Source: Deltaproteobacteria bacterium (GTDB lineage Bacteria > Desulfobacterota > DSM-4660 > Desulfatiglandales > HGW-15). Taken from it: 8,269 nucleotides of DNA. This document shows positions 1-6,612 of this stretch, piece by piece (the stretch's first letter is position 1; every line of letters starts with the position of its first letter). The notes below the pieces were generated by a model. That model had not been told where the DNA came from and did not search any database. It saw only the letters and a list, made by a program, of their open reading frames with translations. The stretch spans positions 1-8,269 of the forward strand of contig JAHECH010000153.1 in assembly GCA_024641835.1 (NCBI GenBank), given 5' to 3'. A program made the position numbers and the translations under genes.

Positions 1-13
1 GAATTGATAAAAT

Positions 14-34
14 AACAGGTGAAAACCTCCTGTT
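14..34 (+). other. small hairpin in leader
   Basis: AACAGG (14-19) can pair with CCTGTT (29-34) around a 9-nt loop, and an inner AGGT/ACCT pairing is an alternative. It directly follows a TAA at 13-15 that would close a frame reading E-L-I-K, which could be the tail of an upstream gene (a dctP would be expected there). Fifteen bases are too few to call that gene. The stem is short and there is no T-run, so a role is uncertain. Confidence 0.3.
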
Positions 35-55
35 GCGTTACGGCAAATAAACTTG

Positions 56-97
56 ATCCCCTGCGCAAACGGGTTTCATCATCGTTGCGCAGGGGAT
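56..97 (+). promoter_or_regulatory. strong stem-loop upstream of dctQ
   Basis: Bases 56-68 (ATCCCCTGCGCAA) are perfectly complementary to 85-97 (TTGCGCAGGGGAT), giving a 13-bp GC-rich stem with a 16-nt loop. The bases after it (TATCCAATTATTCCTTTTGG) have no clean T-run, so it is not a classical intrinsic terminator. It lies about 30 nt before the dctQ start. Stem-loops between the gene for the binding protein and the membrane genes are thought, in some TRAP and ABC operons, to stabilise the upstream mRNA or limit read-through, so that binding protein outnumbers permease. That role here is inferred from position. The structure itself is seen directly. Confidence 0.7.
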
Positions 98-128
98 ATC
101 CAATTATTCCTTTTGGAAGGAAAGTAAA

Positions 129-650
129 ATGCAGCGCTTGAGAAGTATCCAGAACGTTTGGGACCGGTTTAGTGAAGAGGTCAATAGAGTAACCTGCTGG
201 TTTTGCATTACCCTGATCATCTTTATGACAATCGAAGTTCTTTTGCACGTGTTCTGTCGCTATGTCCTTGAAGCGCCGCTTCAATGGGGGGAGGAATTGG
301 CTCGCCTGGTCATGGTTTGGGCCGGTTTACTGGGCATTAGCATTGCGCTTCGGGAAAGGGACCATCTAGGGGTTGAAGCTCTCACTAGCCAATTGTCCGG
401 ACGGGCACTGCTGTTATGCAACATAGTCTCCCACCTTCTGATCGGGCTTTTCCTGCTGGTGGTGCTGATATGGGGTATTAGCATTACCATGGAGTCGCGG
501 GTGACTTTCCTCCCGGCGCTTCAAATCAGCTGGGCATGGTCCATTCTGGCTGTCCCGGTCAGTGCTGCTGTGCAATTGATTCAATTGATTTCTATGCTGT
601 TGAACGATGTTGTTTCCTTTACGCAACCTCGTGAGGGAAAGGCTGCCTAG
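129..650 (+). CDS. dctQ: TRAP transporter small permease subunit (DctQ family)
   Basis: This is the small integral-membrane subunit of a tripartite ATP-independent periplasmic (TRAP) transporter. Together with DctM it uses an ion gradient to import a substrate, usually a carboxylate-bearing organic acid, delivered by a periplasmic binding protein. The protein is 173 aa, a normal length for the family. Four hydrophobic segments are visible at roughly residues 22-44, 58-75, 94-117 and 133-155. The family signature after the first segment is present as FCRYVLEAPLQWGEELAR (about residues 42-59), matching the RYV...W.EE.AR pattern. A good ribosome binding site (GGAAGG, about 115-120) precedes the ATG. 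The large permease follows 64 nt downstream. The substrate cannot be told from this subunit; the downstream genes suggest an amino acid or amino-acid-derived acid, which is inference. The symbol is the family name only. Confidence 0.9.
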   Translation: MQRLRSIQNVWDRFSEEVNRVTCWFCITLIIFMTIEVLLHVFCRYVLEAPLQWGEELARLVMVWAGLLGISIALRERDHLGVEALTSQLSGRALLLCNIVSHLLIGLFLLVVLIWGISITMESRVTFLPALQISWAWSILAVPVSAAVQLIQLISMLLNDVVSFTQPREGKAA

Positions 651-714
651 GAAATCAATGTAAGCGGGACCGCGACGCAGAATACCGGACTAGCGAGTAA
701 CAAGGAGAGACAAC

Positions 715-2004
715 ATGTCATTCTTTCTGATCATTTTGACCATCATCATTCTCGCCATCGGCGTTCCCATCGGATATTGGCTGGGTATCGTATCGATACC
801 CGGCCTATGGGATATGGGAGGGTTGCCGTTTCTCCGAATACTTGCCACGCGCTATCACTCCTCAGTAGAAGAATTTCTTCTGATTGCAGTGCCCTTCTTC
901 ATTCTAGCAGGAGACCTGATGAATAGAGCCGGGATGACCGATCGATTGCTCAAATGGGTTAATCTGCTGATCGGTCATTTTCGGGGAGGGTTGTCTCATG
1001 TCACGATTGGTAGTTCCATTATTTTTGCAGGAATGACCGGAGCGGCAGTCACCGATTGTGTGGCCATCGGTAACATCCTCATTCCGGGGATGAAAAAAGA
1101 GGGCTATCCACCGGCCTATGCCGCTGCCGTAACCGCAGCAGCATCCATTATAGGGCCTATCATACCTCCCTCCATCATCATGATCATCTATGCTCATCTT
1201 ACCGGTCTTTCCGTCATCGCCCTGTTTGCGGCCGGTTTCTTGCCCGGTCTTGTGATGGGGCTGTGTCTGATGGTTTGGAGCGCGATAGCCGCGGCTCGTC
1301 ACAAATTCCCCCGACGAGAAAGGCGGGCTAGCCTAAAGGAAATACTGAGTGCGACTGGGTATGCATCGCTTGCACTATTCACTCCTGCGATTATCTTGGG
1401 TTCTGCGCTCACAGGAATTGCTACCGTAACGGAGGCCGCATGCATTGCCGTCGGATATGTCTTTGCCGTCGGCATGGTTGTATACAGGACACTTCATTTC
1501 AGAGATCTGATACCTTCAGCGCTTTTTACCGCTCGGTTAACGGGGATGATCTTCCTGCTTCTGGCGACGGCACATACTTTCGGCTGGTTTGTAACTCGGT
1601 TAGGGTTGCCGGTGAAGGTCAATACCCTCATCCATGCCGTCACTAGCAATCCATACACGATTCTTCTCTTGATCAATGTGTTCTTGCTCATCGTCGGCAT
1701 GTTCATGGATATCTTGCCCGCTACTATGATCTTGGTCCCAGTGCTGGCTCCAGCTACCATTCAAGCAGGAGTCGACCCTCTTCATTTTGCGCTGGTGTTC
1801 ATGGTCAACCTGAACATTGGCATGATCACTCCACCTTTTGGGATGACTCTCTTGACAGCGACGCGCATCGCCGGATGTACCTATGAGGAAAGTATTAGAG
1901 CCGTTTTTCCTTTTCTTGCAGCGGAACTCGTTACGCTGGGTCTTATTACCTATTTCCCGTGGTTCATTATGGTCCTGCCAAGGGCGCTGGGGCTTTATGG
2001 ATAA
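715..2004 (+). CDS. dctM: TRAP transporter large permease subunit (DctM family)
   Basis: This is the large, transport-competent membrane subunit of the TRAP transporter, partner of the DctQ just upstream. It has 429 aa, typical for DctM, and is hydrophobic throughout with many membrane segments. Family motifs are seen in order: PFFILAGDLMNRAG (residues 60-73), GMTGAAVTD (106-114, equivalent to the usual G.SG...AD), GYPPAYAAA (130-138), GPIIPPSI (147-154), and near the C-terminus N.NIGMITPPFG (residues 365-376). The ATG is preceded by AAGGAG at 702-707 with 7 nt spacing. It is followed after 47 nt by the aminotransferase gene, with a small hairpin but no terminator between, so transporter and enzymes are probably on one message. 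The substrate is unknown. The symbol is the family name. Confidence 0.94.
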   Translation: MSFFLIILTIIILAIGVPIGYWLGIVSIPGLWDMGGLPFLRILATRYHSSVEEFLLIAVPFFILAGDLMNRAGMTDRLLKWVNLLIGHFRGGLSHVTIGSSIIFAGMTGAAVTDCVAIGNILIPGMKKEGYPPAYAAAVTAAASIIGPIIPPSIIMIIYAHLTGLSVIALFAAGFLPGLVMGLCLMVWSAIAAARHKFPRRERRASLKEILSATGYASLALFTPAIILGSALTGIATVTEAACIAVGYVFAVGMVVYRTLHFRDLIPSALFTARLTGMIFLLLATAHTFGWFVTRLGLPVKVNTLIHAVTSNPYTILLLINVFLLIVGMFMDILPATMILVPVLAPATIQAGVDPLHFALVFMVNLNIGMITPPFGMTLLTATRIAGCTYEESIRAVFPFLAAELVTLGLITYFPWFIMVLPRALGLYG

Positions 2005-2014
2005 AAAAACAAGG

Positions 2015-2029
2015 AAGGGGAATCCCCTT
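2015..2029 (+). other. short hairpin between dctM and aminotransferase gene
   Basis: AAGGGG (2015-2020) pairs with CCCCTT (2024-2029) around a 3-nt loop. The following bases are TCGATCAAAAAAGGAG, not a T-run, so termination is unlikely. It lies 10 nt upstream of the ribosome binding site of the next gene and may only affect mRNA stability or translation. Confidence 0.35.
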
Positions 2030-2039
2030 TCGATCAAAA

Positions 2040-2045
2040 AAGGAG
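2040..2045 (+). promoter_or_regulatory. ribosome binding site deciding the aminotransferase start
   Basis: AAGGAG sits 6 nt before the ATG at 2052. The reading frame is open back to an ATG at 1959 inside dctM, but this site and the family N-terminus (which begins shortly before VWFNGKLIPW) favour 2052. A second ATG at 2055 is also possible, with 9 nt spacing. Confidence 0.75.
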
Positions 2046-2051
2046 CATATT

Positions 2052-2960
2052 ATGATGAGTGAGGAGCGAAAGGTATGGTTTAACGGAAAATTGATCCCAT
2101 GGGAAAAAGCAACGGTTCACATCTTCTCCCATGCCTTTAGCCGTGGATCAGCGCTTTTCGAGGTGTTCGCTGTTTTTCCTTCTCCTGCCGCGCCGGTTGC
2201 TTTTCGGAGTGACCTCCATATGCAGCGTTTGTGGAACTCGGCGAAGTTCCTGGGCATGGAGCTCGCCCAGACCAGGGAAGAGCTCGAAAAGGCAGTGGTA
2301 AAAACGGTTAAGGCAAATCGTCTGAATCAAGGGTATGTAAAAATCGTGGCATTCTGGGGCATTGAATCCTTCGCCAATCTGGTGCCAGACGTGAAATTGG
2401 ATATGTCCATTTTCGCCGTGCCCGCAACAGTGGACTATGGCGATGTGAGCAAGCCCATCCGTGCCTGCTTCGCGAAATGGCGCAAGATTCATCCGGAGTC
2501 GATGCCGGTAGAAGCGAAGGCAGCGGGATACTACATTAATGCCATGCTGGCACGCCGGGATGCCTATCAAAGAGGGTTTGACCAGGGCATCATGCTGGAC
2601 ACTCAGGGTTTTGTGGCTGAAGGCAGCGTGGAGGCTGTATTCATGGTCAAGGACGGCGTTCTAATGACCCCTCCACTCGGGCGCATCCTGCCGAGCGTTT
2701 CCCGACAGTCCGTGCTTGATGTGGCCAGAGTGATCGGGATTCCCGTCGTTGAGAAGGCGATCAAAGCGGAAGATCTGATGACGGCGGATGAACTTTTTAC
2801 ATCCTGTACGGTTGTGAGGGTTCTGCCTATCGGGCAGTTCGAGAATCGAAAGCTGGACAAAGCACCAGGTCCGATCTCACGCCAGCTGATCAAAGTGTTC
2901 GATGAGATAATTGGAGGCCGTGACGAGCGCTTTAAACAGTGGCTGATCCCCTTGAGGTAG
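2052..2960 (+). CDS. fold-type IV PLP aminotransferase (IlvE/D-amino acid aminotransferase family)
   Basis: This is a class IV pyridoxal-phosphate aminotransferase of 302 aa. The family includes branched-chain amino acid aminotransferase, D-amino acid aminotransferase, R-amine transaminases and aminodeoxychorismate lyase. Motifs seen: N-terminal VWFNGKLIPW (8-17); HAFSRGSALFEVF (27-39); the PLP lysine K156 in EAKAAGYYIN; the PLP-stabilising glutamate E190 in FVAEGSVEAVF; then VKDGVLMTPPLGRILPSVSR (199-218). Two positions depart from familiar members. The usual Asn of the EG..(E)N(L/I)F motif is Ala195. The substrate-carboxylate Arg of IlvE-type YIR (E. coli Arg97) is Lys97 in GYVKIVAF. The R.H carboxylate trap of Bacillus D-amino acid aminotransferase is also not evident. 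Substrate and stereochemistry therefore cannot be assigned. Neighbouring alanine racemase and alanine dehydrogenase would suit an enzyme that uses pyruvate as acceptor and releases D-alanine. That is inference from context. Confidence 0.85.
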   Translation: MMSEERKVWFNGKLIPWEKATVHIFSHAFSRGSALFEVFAVFPSPAAPVAFRSDLHMQRLWNSAKFLGMELAQTREELEKAVVKTVKANRLNQGYVKIVAFWGIESFANLVPDVKLDMSIFAVPATVDYGDVSKPIRACFAKWRKIHPESMPVEAKAAGYYINAMLARRDAYQRGFDQGIMLDTQGFVAEGSVEAVFMVKDGVLMTPPLGRILPSVSRQSVLDVARVIGIPVVEKAIKAEDLMTADELFTSCTVVRVLPIGQFENRKLDKAPGPISRQLIKVFDEIIGGRDERFKQWLIPLR

Positions 2961-3074
2961 TTGTTTCAATCTTTGGCGCTAACCCGGTGGTGAAGAAGAC
3001 AGGGTGAGTTGTGTGCTGAGAATTGCACGAGCGGAAGGGTGAGGGAAATAAAGGGAAGCTGGGCGGAGTAAGAA
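2961..3074 (+). other. 114-nt gap before ald
   Basis: This is one of the longer gaps in the gene run. I see no tRNA, no clear stem with a T-run and no convincing pair of promoter hexamers. Near the end, GGAG at 3065-3068 lies 6 nt before the ald ATG and is its ribosome binding site. An internal promoter for ald cannot be excluded. Confidence 0.4.
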
Positions 3075-4196
3075 ATGATCGTTGGTGTCTTAAAAGAGAT
3101 AAAGGCAAAAGAACACCGTGTGGCTCTGACGCCTGCAGGCGTTGACGTGATGAAACACCATGGCCACACCGTGCTGGTAGAACATCATGGCGGAATAGGA
3201 AGTGGCTTCACTGACGATAAGTACTTGGATGCTGGAGCCGAAATTGTCATGACACCGGACGAGATTTATGAGAGGGCCGAATTGGTGATGCACGTCAAAG
3301 AGCCACTGGCCTCCGAATACAGACTTATTAATGGCCGACATGTTGTTTTCACCTTCCTCCACCTCGCCGCGTCAGAAGAGTTGACGAGAGCCCTCCTTCG
3401 AACAGGAGCCGTGTGTATCGCTTACGAAACGATCCAAAGGGCGGATGGATCTCTCCCGCTCCTGACGCCCATGAGCGAGGTTGCCGGCAAAATGGCCGTT
3501 CACGAGGGTGCCAAATACCTGGAGAAGACCTTCGGGGGAAAAGGCAAACTTTTGGGTGGGGTTCCGGGAGTAGATGTGGGAACGGTGCTTGTCATTGGCG
3601 CGGGGGTGGTCGGCATTAATGCAGCGAAGATGGCCTGCGGCCTTGGTGCGAAAGTCTACCTCCTCGACACAAATCTTGACCGGCTGAGGTATTTGAGCGA
3701 TGTCATGCCTCCAAACTGTTTCCCGGTCATGTCGAGCCCGGCCAACATCCGCAAATACCTACAGGAAGCAGACCTGGTGGTCGGAGCTGTGTTGATTCCT
3801 GGAGCCGCGGCACCAAAACTGGTTACCCGTGACATGCTTAAGTTTATGAAGAAAGGGACGGTGGTCGTGGATGTCGCGATCGACCAAGGCGGCTGCATAG
3901 AGACCGCACGGCCTACGAGTCACGATGATCCGATATTTGACGTAGACGGAATCATTCACTACTGCGTCACGAACATGCCCGGAGCCGTGTCAATGACTTC
4001 GACGATTGCTCTTACCAATGCCACCTTGCCCTATGCCGTTGAAATTGCGGACAAGGGATGGAAAAGGGCTGTGATGGAAAATCCGGAAATTAAACTAGGC
4101 GCAAACATCGTCAAGGGGTGCGTGACCTGTGAGGGAGTTGCTGACGCTTTCGGCCTCGACTATGTTCCTGTTGACAAGGCCATGCAGATGGTCTGA
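3075..4196 (+). CDS. ald: alanine dehydrogenase
   Basis: This enzyme catalyses the NAD-dependent oxidative deamination of L-alanine to pyruvate and ammonium (reversible) in the cytoplasm. At 373 aa it is the normal length for the family. The key residues fall at the positions known from characterised alanine dehydrogenases: Arg15 (EHRVALTP) and Lys75 (VKEP) for pyruvate binding, His96 (FTFLHLA) and Asp270 (DVAIDQGG) for catalysis. The Rossmann glycine motif is GAGVVG (175-180), with Asp198 at the end of the second strand binding the adenosine ribose. The C-terminal signature HYCVTNMPGAV (295-305) is intact. All of this indicates an active enzyme rather than a transhydrogenase subunit. It sits between an aminotransferase gene and alr, which suggests it regenerates pyruvate from alanine formed by transamination. 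The same logic holds for Ald in taurine:pyruvate aminotransferase pathways. The ATG has GGAG 6 nt upstream. Confidence 0.96.
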   Translation: MIVGVLKEIKAKEHRVALTPAGVDVMKHHGHTVLVEHHGGIGSGFTDDKYLDAGAEIVMTPDEIYERAELVMHVKEPLASEYRLINGRHVVFTFLHLAASEELTRALLRTGAVCIAYETIQRADGSLPLLTPMSEVAGKMAVHEGAKYLEKTFGGKGKLLGGVPGVDVGTVLVIGAGVVGINAAKMACGLGAKVYLLDTNLDRLRYLSDVMPPNCFPVMSSPANIRKYLQEADLVVGAVLIPGAAAPKLVTRDMLKFMKKGTVVVDVAIDQGGCIETARPTSHDDPIFDVDGIIHYCVTNMPGAVSMTSTIALTNATLPYAVEIADKGWKRAVMENPEIKLGANIVKGCVTCEGVADAFGLDYVPVDKAMQMV

Positions 4197-4244
4197 AAGA
4201 CATCCTCTCTTTTGATGAAGCTAGGTAGGCATGGTTGTATGCTG

Positions 4245-4249
4245 AAGGG
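4245..4249 (+). promoter_or_regulatory. ribosome binding site supporting the TTG start of alr
   Basis: AAGGG at 4245-4249 lies 7 nt before TTG at 4257. The alternative ATG at 4275 is preceded only by a weak AAAGA directly against it. The TTG is therefore the better initiation site, though the six extra residues (MQKTQR) are not conserved family sequence. Confidence 0.55.
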
Positions 4250-4256
4250 CTAACGT

Positions 4257-5438
4257 TTGCAGAAAACGCAAAGAATGAGCGGCGAACCTCTCGTTTGGGC
4301 AGATATTGATCTGAAGGCCATTGAAAAAAATGTAAGAGAGCTGCGCCGTGTCACGAATCCAAAGGCTCACCTGATGGCTGTGGTAAAAGCCAACGGCTAT
4401 GGACACGGGGCAGTGGAGGTGGCGCGAAGAGCTCTTCAAAGTGGAGCCGACTGGCTGGGTGTGGCCAGAATTGAAGAAGGCATGGAACTCCGTCTGGCTG
4501 GAATAGACGCACCCCTTCTGGTATTCGGATACACCCTGCTTTCGGAAGTGAATACAGCCCTTGTTCACGACATCCGGCTGACCGTATCTTCCTTTCAAAC
4601 AGCTCAAAAGTACTCTGAACTTGCTGTACACTCAGGGAAAAAGCTCAAGGTTCATATCAAAATAGATACTGGGATGGGCCGGCTTGGCCTTGTTGCGGGT
4701 TCTTCCGAGACAGGTGAAGATAAAAATCAAAGGGATGGAAGTGCAATGCGAGAAATGGAGTCCATAGCCCGTCTGCCGGGGCTGGAGCTTGAAGGTATTT
4801 TCACACATTTTGCTTCTGCAGACAGTTCGAACAAGAGCTACACAAAAATGCAGTTCGAGCGTTTTCAGAGAGCCCTGGAAATGCTTCAATTGGGGGGGAT
4901 TGATTACCCACTGGCCCATGCAGCGAACAGCGCGGGACTAATCTATCACCCCGAAACCCATTTGGATCTGGTTCGGGCGGGTATCTCTCTGTACGGGCTT
5001 CCGCCTTCCACAGATATGGAACTCGAACATGTTCACCTGGAGCCGGCCATGTCGTTGAAGGCCAGGATCGTCCATTTGAAATCGGTTCCCTCTGGGTCTA
5101 AGATCAGTTATGGAATGACCTATGAAACGACGTCTTCCACTGTCATCGCGACCATACCGGTAGGCTATGCCGATGGATACAGTCGGCTTCTCTCAAACAA
5201 AGGTCAGATGCTGGTCCACGGGTGTCGAGTGCCGGTGGTTGGTCGTGTCTGTATGGACTTGACCATGCTGGATGTAGGACAAATCCAAGGGGTGAAGGTG
5301 GAAGACGAAGTGGTCGTTTTTGGGAAGCAAGGGGGGGAACAAATCACCGCTACTGAATTGGCTGGAAAACTGAACACGATTAACTACGAGATCGTAACCT
5401 CAATTGCACGGCGGGTCCCGCGTATTTACCTGCACTGA
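4257..5438 (+). CDS. alr: alanine racemase
   Basis: This is a fold-type III PLP enzyme that interconverts L- and D-alanine. It has 393 aa from the TTG at 4257, or 387 aa from the ATG at 4275. Motifs seen: N-terminal WADIDLKAIEKNV (14-26); the PLP lysine K44 in MAVVKANGYGHG; the HIKIDTGMGRLG segment (133-144); FTHFASAD (182-189); HAANSAG (221-227); RAGISLYG (240-247); the second catalytic base Tyr285 in SYGMTY; the substrate-contacting VCMDLTMLDV (331-340); and C-terminal EIVTSIARRVPRIY (378-391). Both catalytic residues are present, so it should be active. A charged stretch at about residues 148-167 (GSSETGEDKNQRDG...) looks longer than in common homologues and probably forms a surface loop. 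Every bacterium with peptidoglycan needs D-alanine, so this could simply be the housekeeping gene. Its place between ald and a D-amino-acid aldolase-like gene suggests a catabolic role, either instead or as well. Confidence 0.95.
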   Translation: MQKTQRMSGEPLVWADIDLKAIEKNVRELRRVTNPKAHLMAVVKANGYGHGAVEVARRALQSGADWLGVARIEEGMELRLAGIDAPLLVFGYTLLSEVNTALVHDIRLTVSSFQTAQKYSELAVHSGKKLKVHIKIDTGMGRLGLVAGSSETGEDKNQRDGSAMREMESIARLPGLELEGIFTHFASADSSNKSYTKMQFERFQRALEMLQLGGIDYPLAHAANSAGLIYHPETHLDLVRAGISLYGLPPSTDMELEHVHLEPAMSLKARIVHLKSVPSGSKISYGMTYETTSSTVIATIPVGYADGYSRLLSNKGQMLVHGCRVPVVGRVCMDLTMLDVGQIQGVKVEDEVVVFGKQGGEQITATELAGKLNTINYEIVTSIARRVPRIYLH

Positions 5439-5471
5439 TCATTCCACGCGTTCACTGGTCTTGAGGGAAAT

Positions 5472-6593
5472 ATGAATCAAGTCATCGGCAAGCACAAGCT
5501 GGAACTGGATACTCCCTGCCTTGTTCTGGATTTTGAGATCCTTGAAAAGAACCTGGCTAGGATGCAGCAGATCGCACGTAGTGCGGGCAAGAACTTGCGC
5601 CCGCACGCGAAGACTCACAAATGCTCGGTGATCGCGCGAAAACAGATGGAAGCAGGAGCCGTAGGGATCAGTGTCGCCAAGATCTCGGAAGCCGAAGCTC
5701 TTATCGAAAAGGGTATCCGGGGCATTCTAGTCACAGCCCCCGTCGTCTCGCCCCCAAAAATCGAGCGCTATCTCGGGTGCCTACAAAGAGACTCATCGCT
5801 CTTGGTGGTTATCGACGATCTTGACAATGCCCGCAGTCTGGACCAGAGCCTGAAAAAGCGCGACTTGGGAGCCGGTGTTCTCATCGATATCGACGTTGGA
5901 CTTCAGAGGACGGGGATTGCTCCGGGAAAAGCCCTTGAGTTCGCTTCTTCTTTCGCCGGATTCACTTCCCTCCACTTAAAGGGAATCCAGGCCTATGCAG
6001 GGCAAGTTCAGCACATCAAAGGGCACGAAGAGCGCCGGCGGGAGTCCATGGAAAAGATGCGGCCAGCAGCGAAGGTTTTTGCTAAATTGAGGACAGAGTG
6101 GCGGGAATGTCAGATCTTTTCCGGGGCAGGCACCGGCACGCACGATATTGACACGGGAATCCCTGAGATTACCGAACTTCAGACCGGTTCATATACGGTC
6201 ATGGATGCCGAGTACCTGGCCATAGGGTCTGCCAAGAATCCACTGACATTTGATGCATTCCAGCCGGCCCTCACGATCCTCACAGCCGTGGTCAGCAGGA
6301 ATCAGAAAGGTTTTGTCACTGTGGATGCGGGTTTGAAAGCGATATACCGTGACGGGGCTAACCCGATTGTATTCTCGCCGAAAAAAGAAGACATGAACTA
6401 TGACTGGTTTGGAGATGAATATGGAAGGATTCGCTATGAGGAATCAGCGGAGACTCCCCGTCTAGGGTCCATCATTGAACTGATCGTTTCCCATTGTGAT
6501 CCGACTATAAACCTATTTGATAGGTTCTACGTTACTCAAAATGAAAAGGTTATTGACGTGTGGGAGATAGATTTGCGCGGCAGATGTCAATGA
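5472..6593 (+). CDS. D-threonine aldolase / D-serine dehydratase-like PLP enzyme
   Basis: This is a fold-type III PLP protein of the DSD1/D-threonine aldolase family, 373 aa, the usual length. Members act on beta-hydroxy amino acids: D-threonine aldolase and beta-hydroxyaspartate aldolase split them to glycine plus an aldehyde, and D-serine dehydratase makes pyruvate and ammonia. The N-terminus LDTPCLVLDFEILEKN (12-27) is classic. The PLP lysine is K47 in RPHAKTHK (43-50). Phosphate and cofactor contacts are SGAGTGTHD (217-225) and ELQTGSYTVMD (235-245), and DAGLKA (285-290) follows. The metal site near the C-terminus reads SHCDPTINL (340-348): His341 and Asp343 in a His-x-Asp arrangement, as in aldolases, rather than the His-x-Cys of eukaryotic D-serine dehydratase. 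An aldolase activity is therefore favoured, but the exact substrate is open. It starts 33 nt after alr with GAGGG upstream, and the cupin remnant begins 19 nt after its stop. Confidence 0.88.
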   Translation: MNQVIGKHKLELDTPCLVLDFEILEKNLARMQQIARSAGKNLRPHAKTHKCSVIARKQMEAGAVGISVAKISEAEALIEKGIRGILVTAPVVSPPKIERYLGCLQRDSSLLVVIDDLDNARSLDQSLKKRDLGAGVLIDIDVGLQRTGIAPGKALEFASSFAGFTSLHLKGIQAYAGQVQHIKGHEERRRESMEKMRPAAKVFAKLRTEWRECQIFSGAGTGTHDIDTGIPEITELQTGSYTVMDAEYLAIGSAKNPLTFDAFQPALTILTAVVSRNQKGFVTVDAGLKAIYRDGANPIVFSPKKEDMNYDWFGDEYGRIRYEESAETPRLGSIIELIVSHCDPTINLFDRFYVTQNEKVIDVWEIDLRGRCQ

Positions 6594-6612
6594 CCTGAGT
6601 TGAGGGTGAAGT

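Noticed and set aside
1..50. Tail of an upstream gene: frames ending at TAA 13-15 (ELIK) or TAA 48-50 (...LLLRYGK).
   Set aside because: Too few residues to identify. A dctP end is expected from context, but neither frame can be chosen.
904..1302. Long antisense open frames, for example 904-1302, 1600-2037, 2148-2570 and 4221-4631 on the minus strand.
   Set aside because: They lie fully or almost fully opposite well-supported genes, encode no recognisable motif and have biased composition typical of shadow frames.
2015..2029. Intrinsic terminator between dctM and the aminotransferase gene.
   Set aside because: The stem is only 6 bp and is followed by TCGATC, not a T-run.
1959..2051. Longer aminotransferase start at the ATG at 1959, overlapping the end of dctM.
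   Set aside because: The extra 31 residues are not family sequence, and a strong AAGGAG lies 6 nt before the ATG at 2052.
4231..4253. Tiny overlapping reading frames (MVVC at 4231 and MLKG at 4239) before alr that might act as a leader peptide.
   Set aside because: Four codons each, no ribosome site of their own and no associated attenuator structure. Expected by chance.
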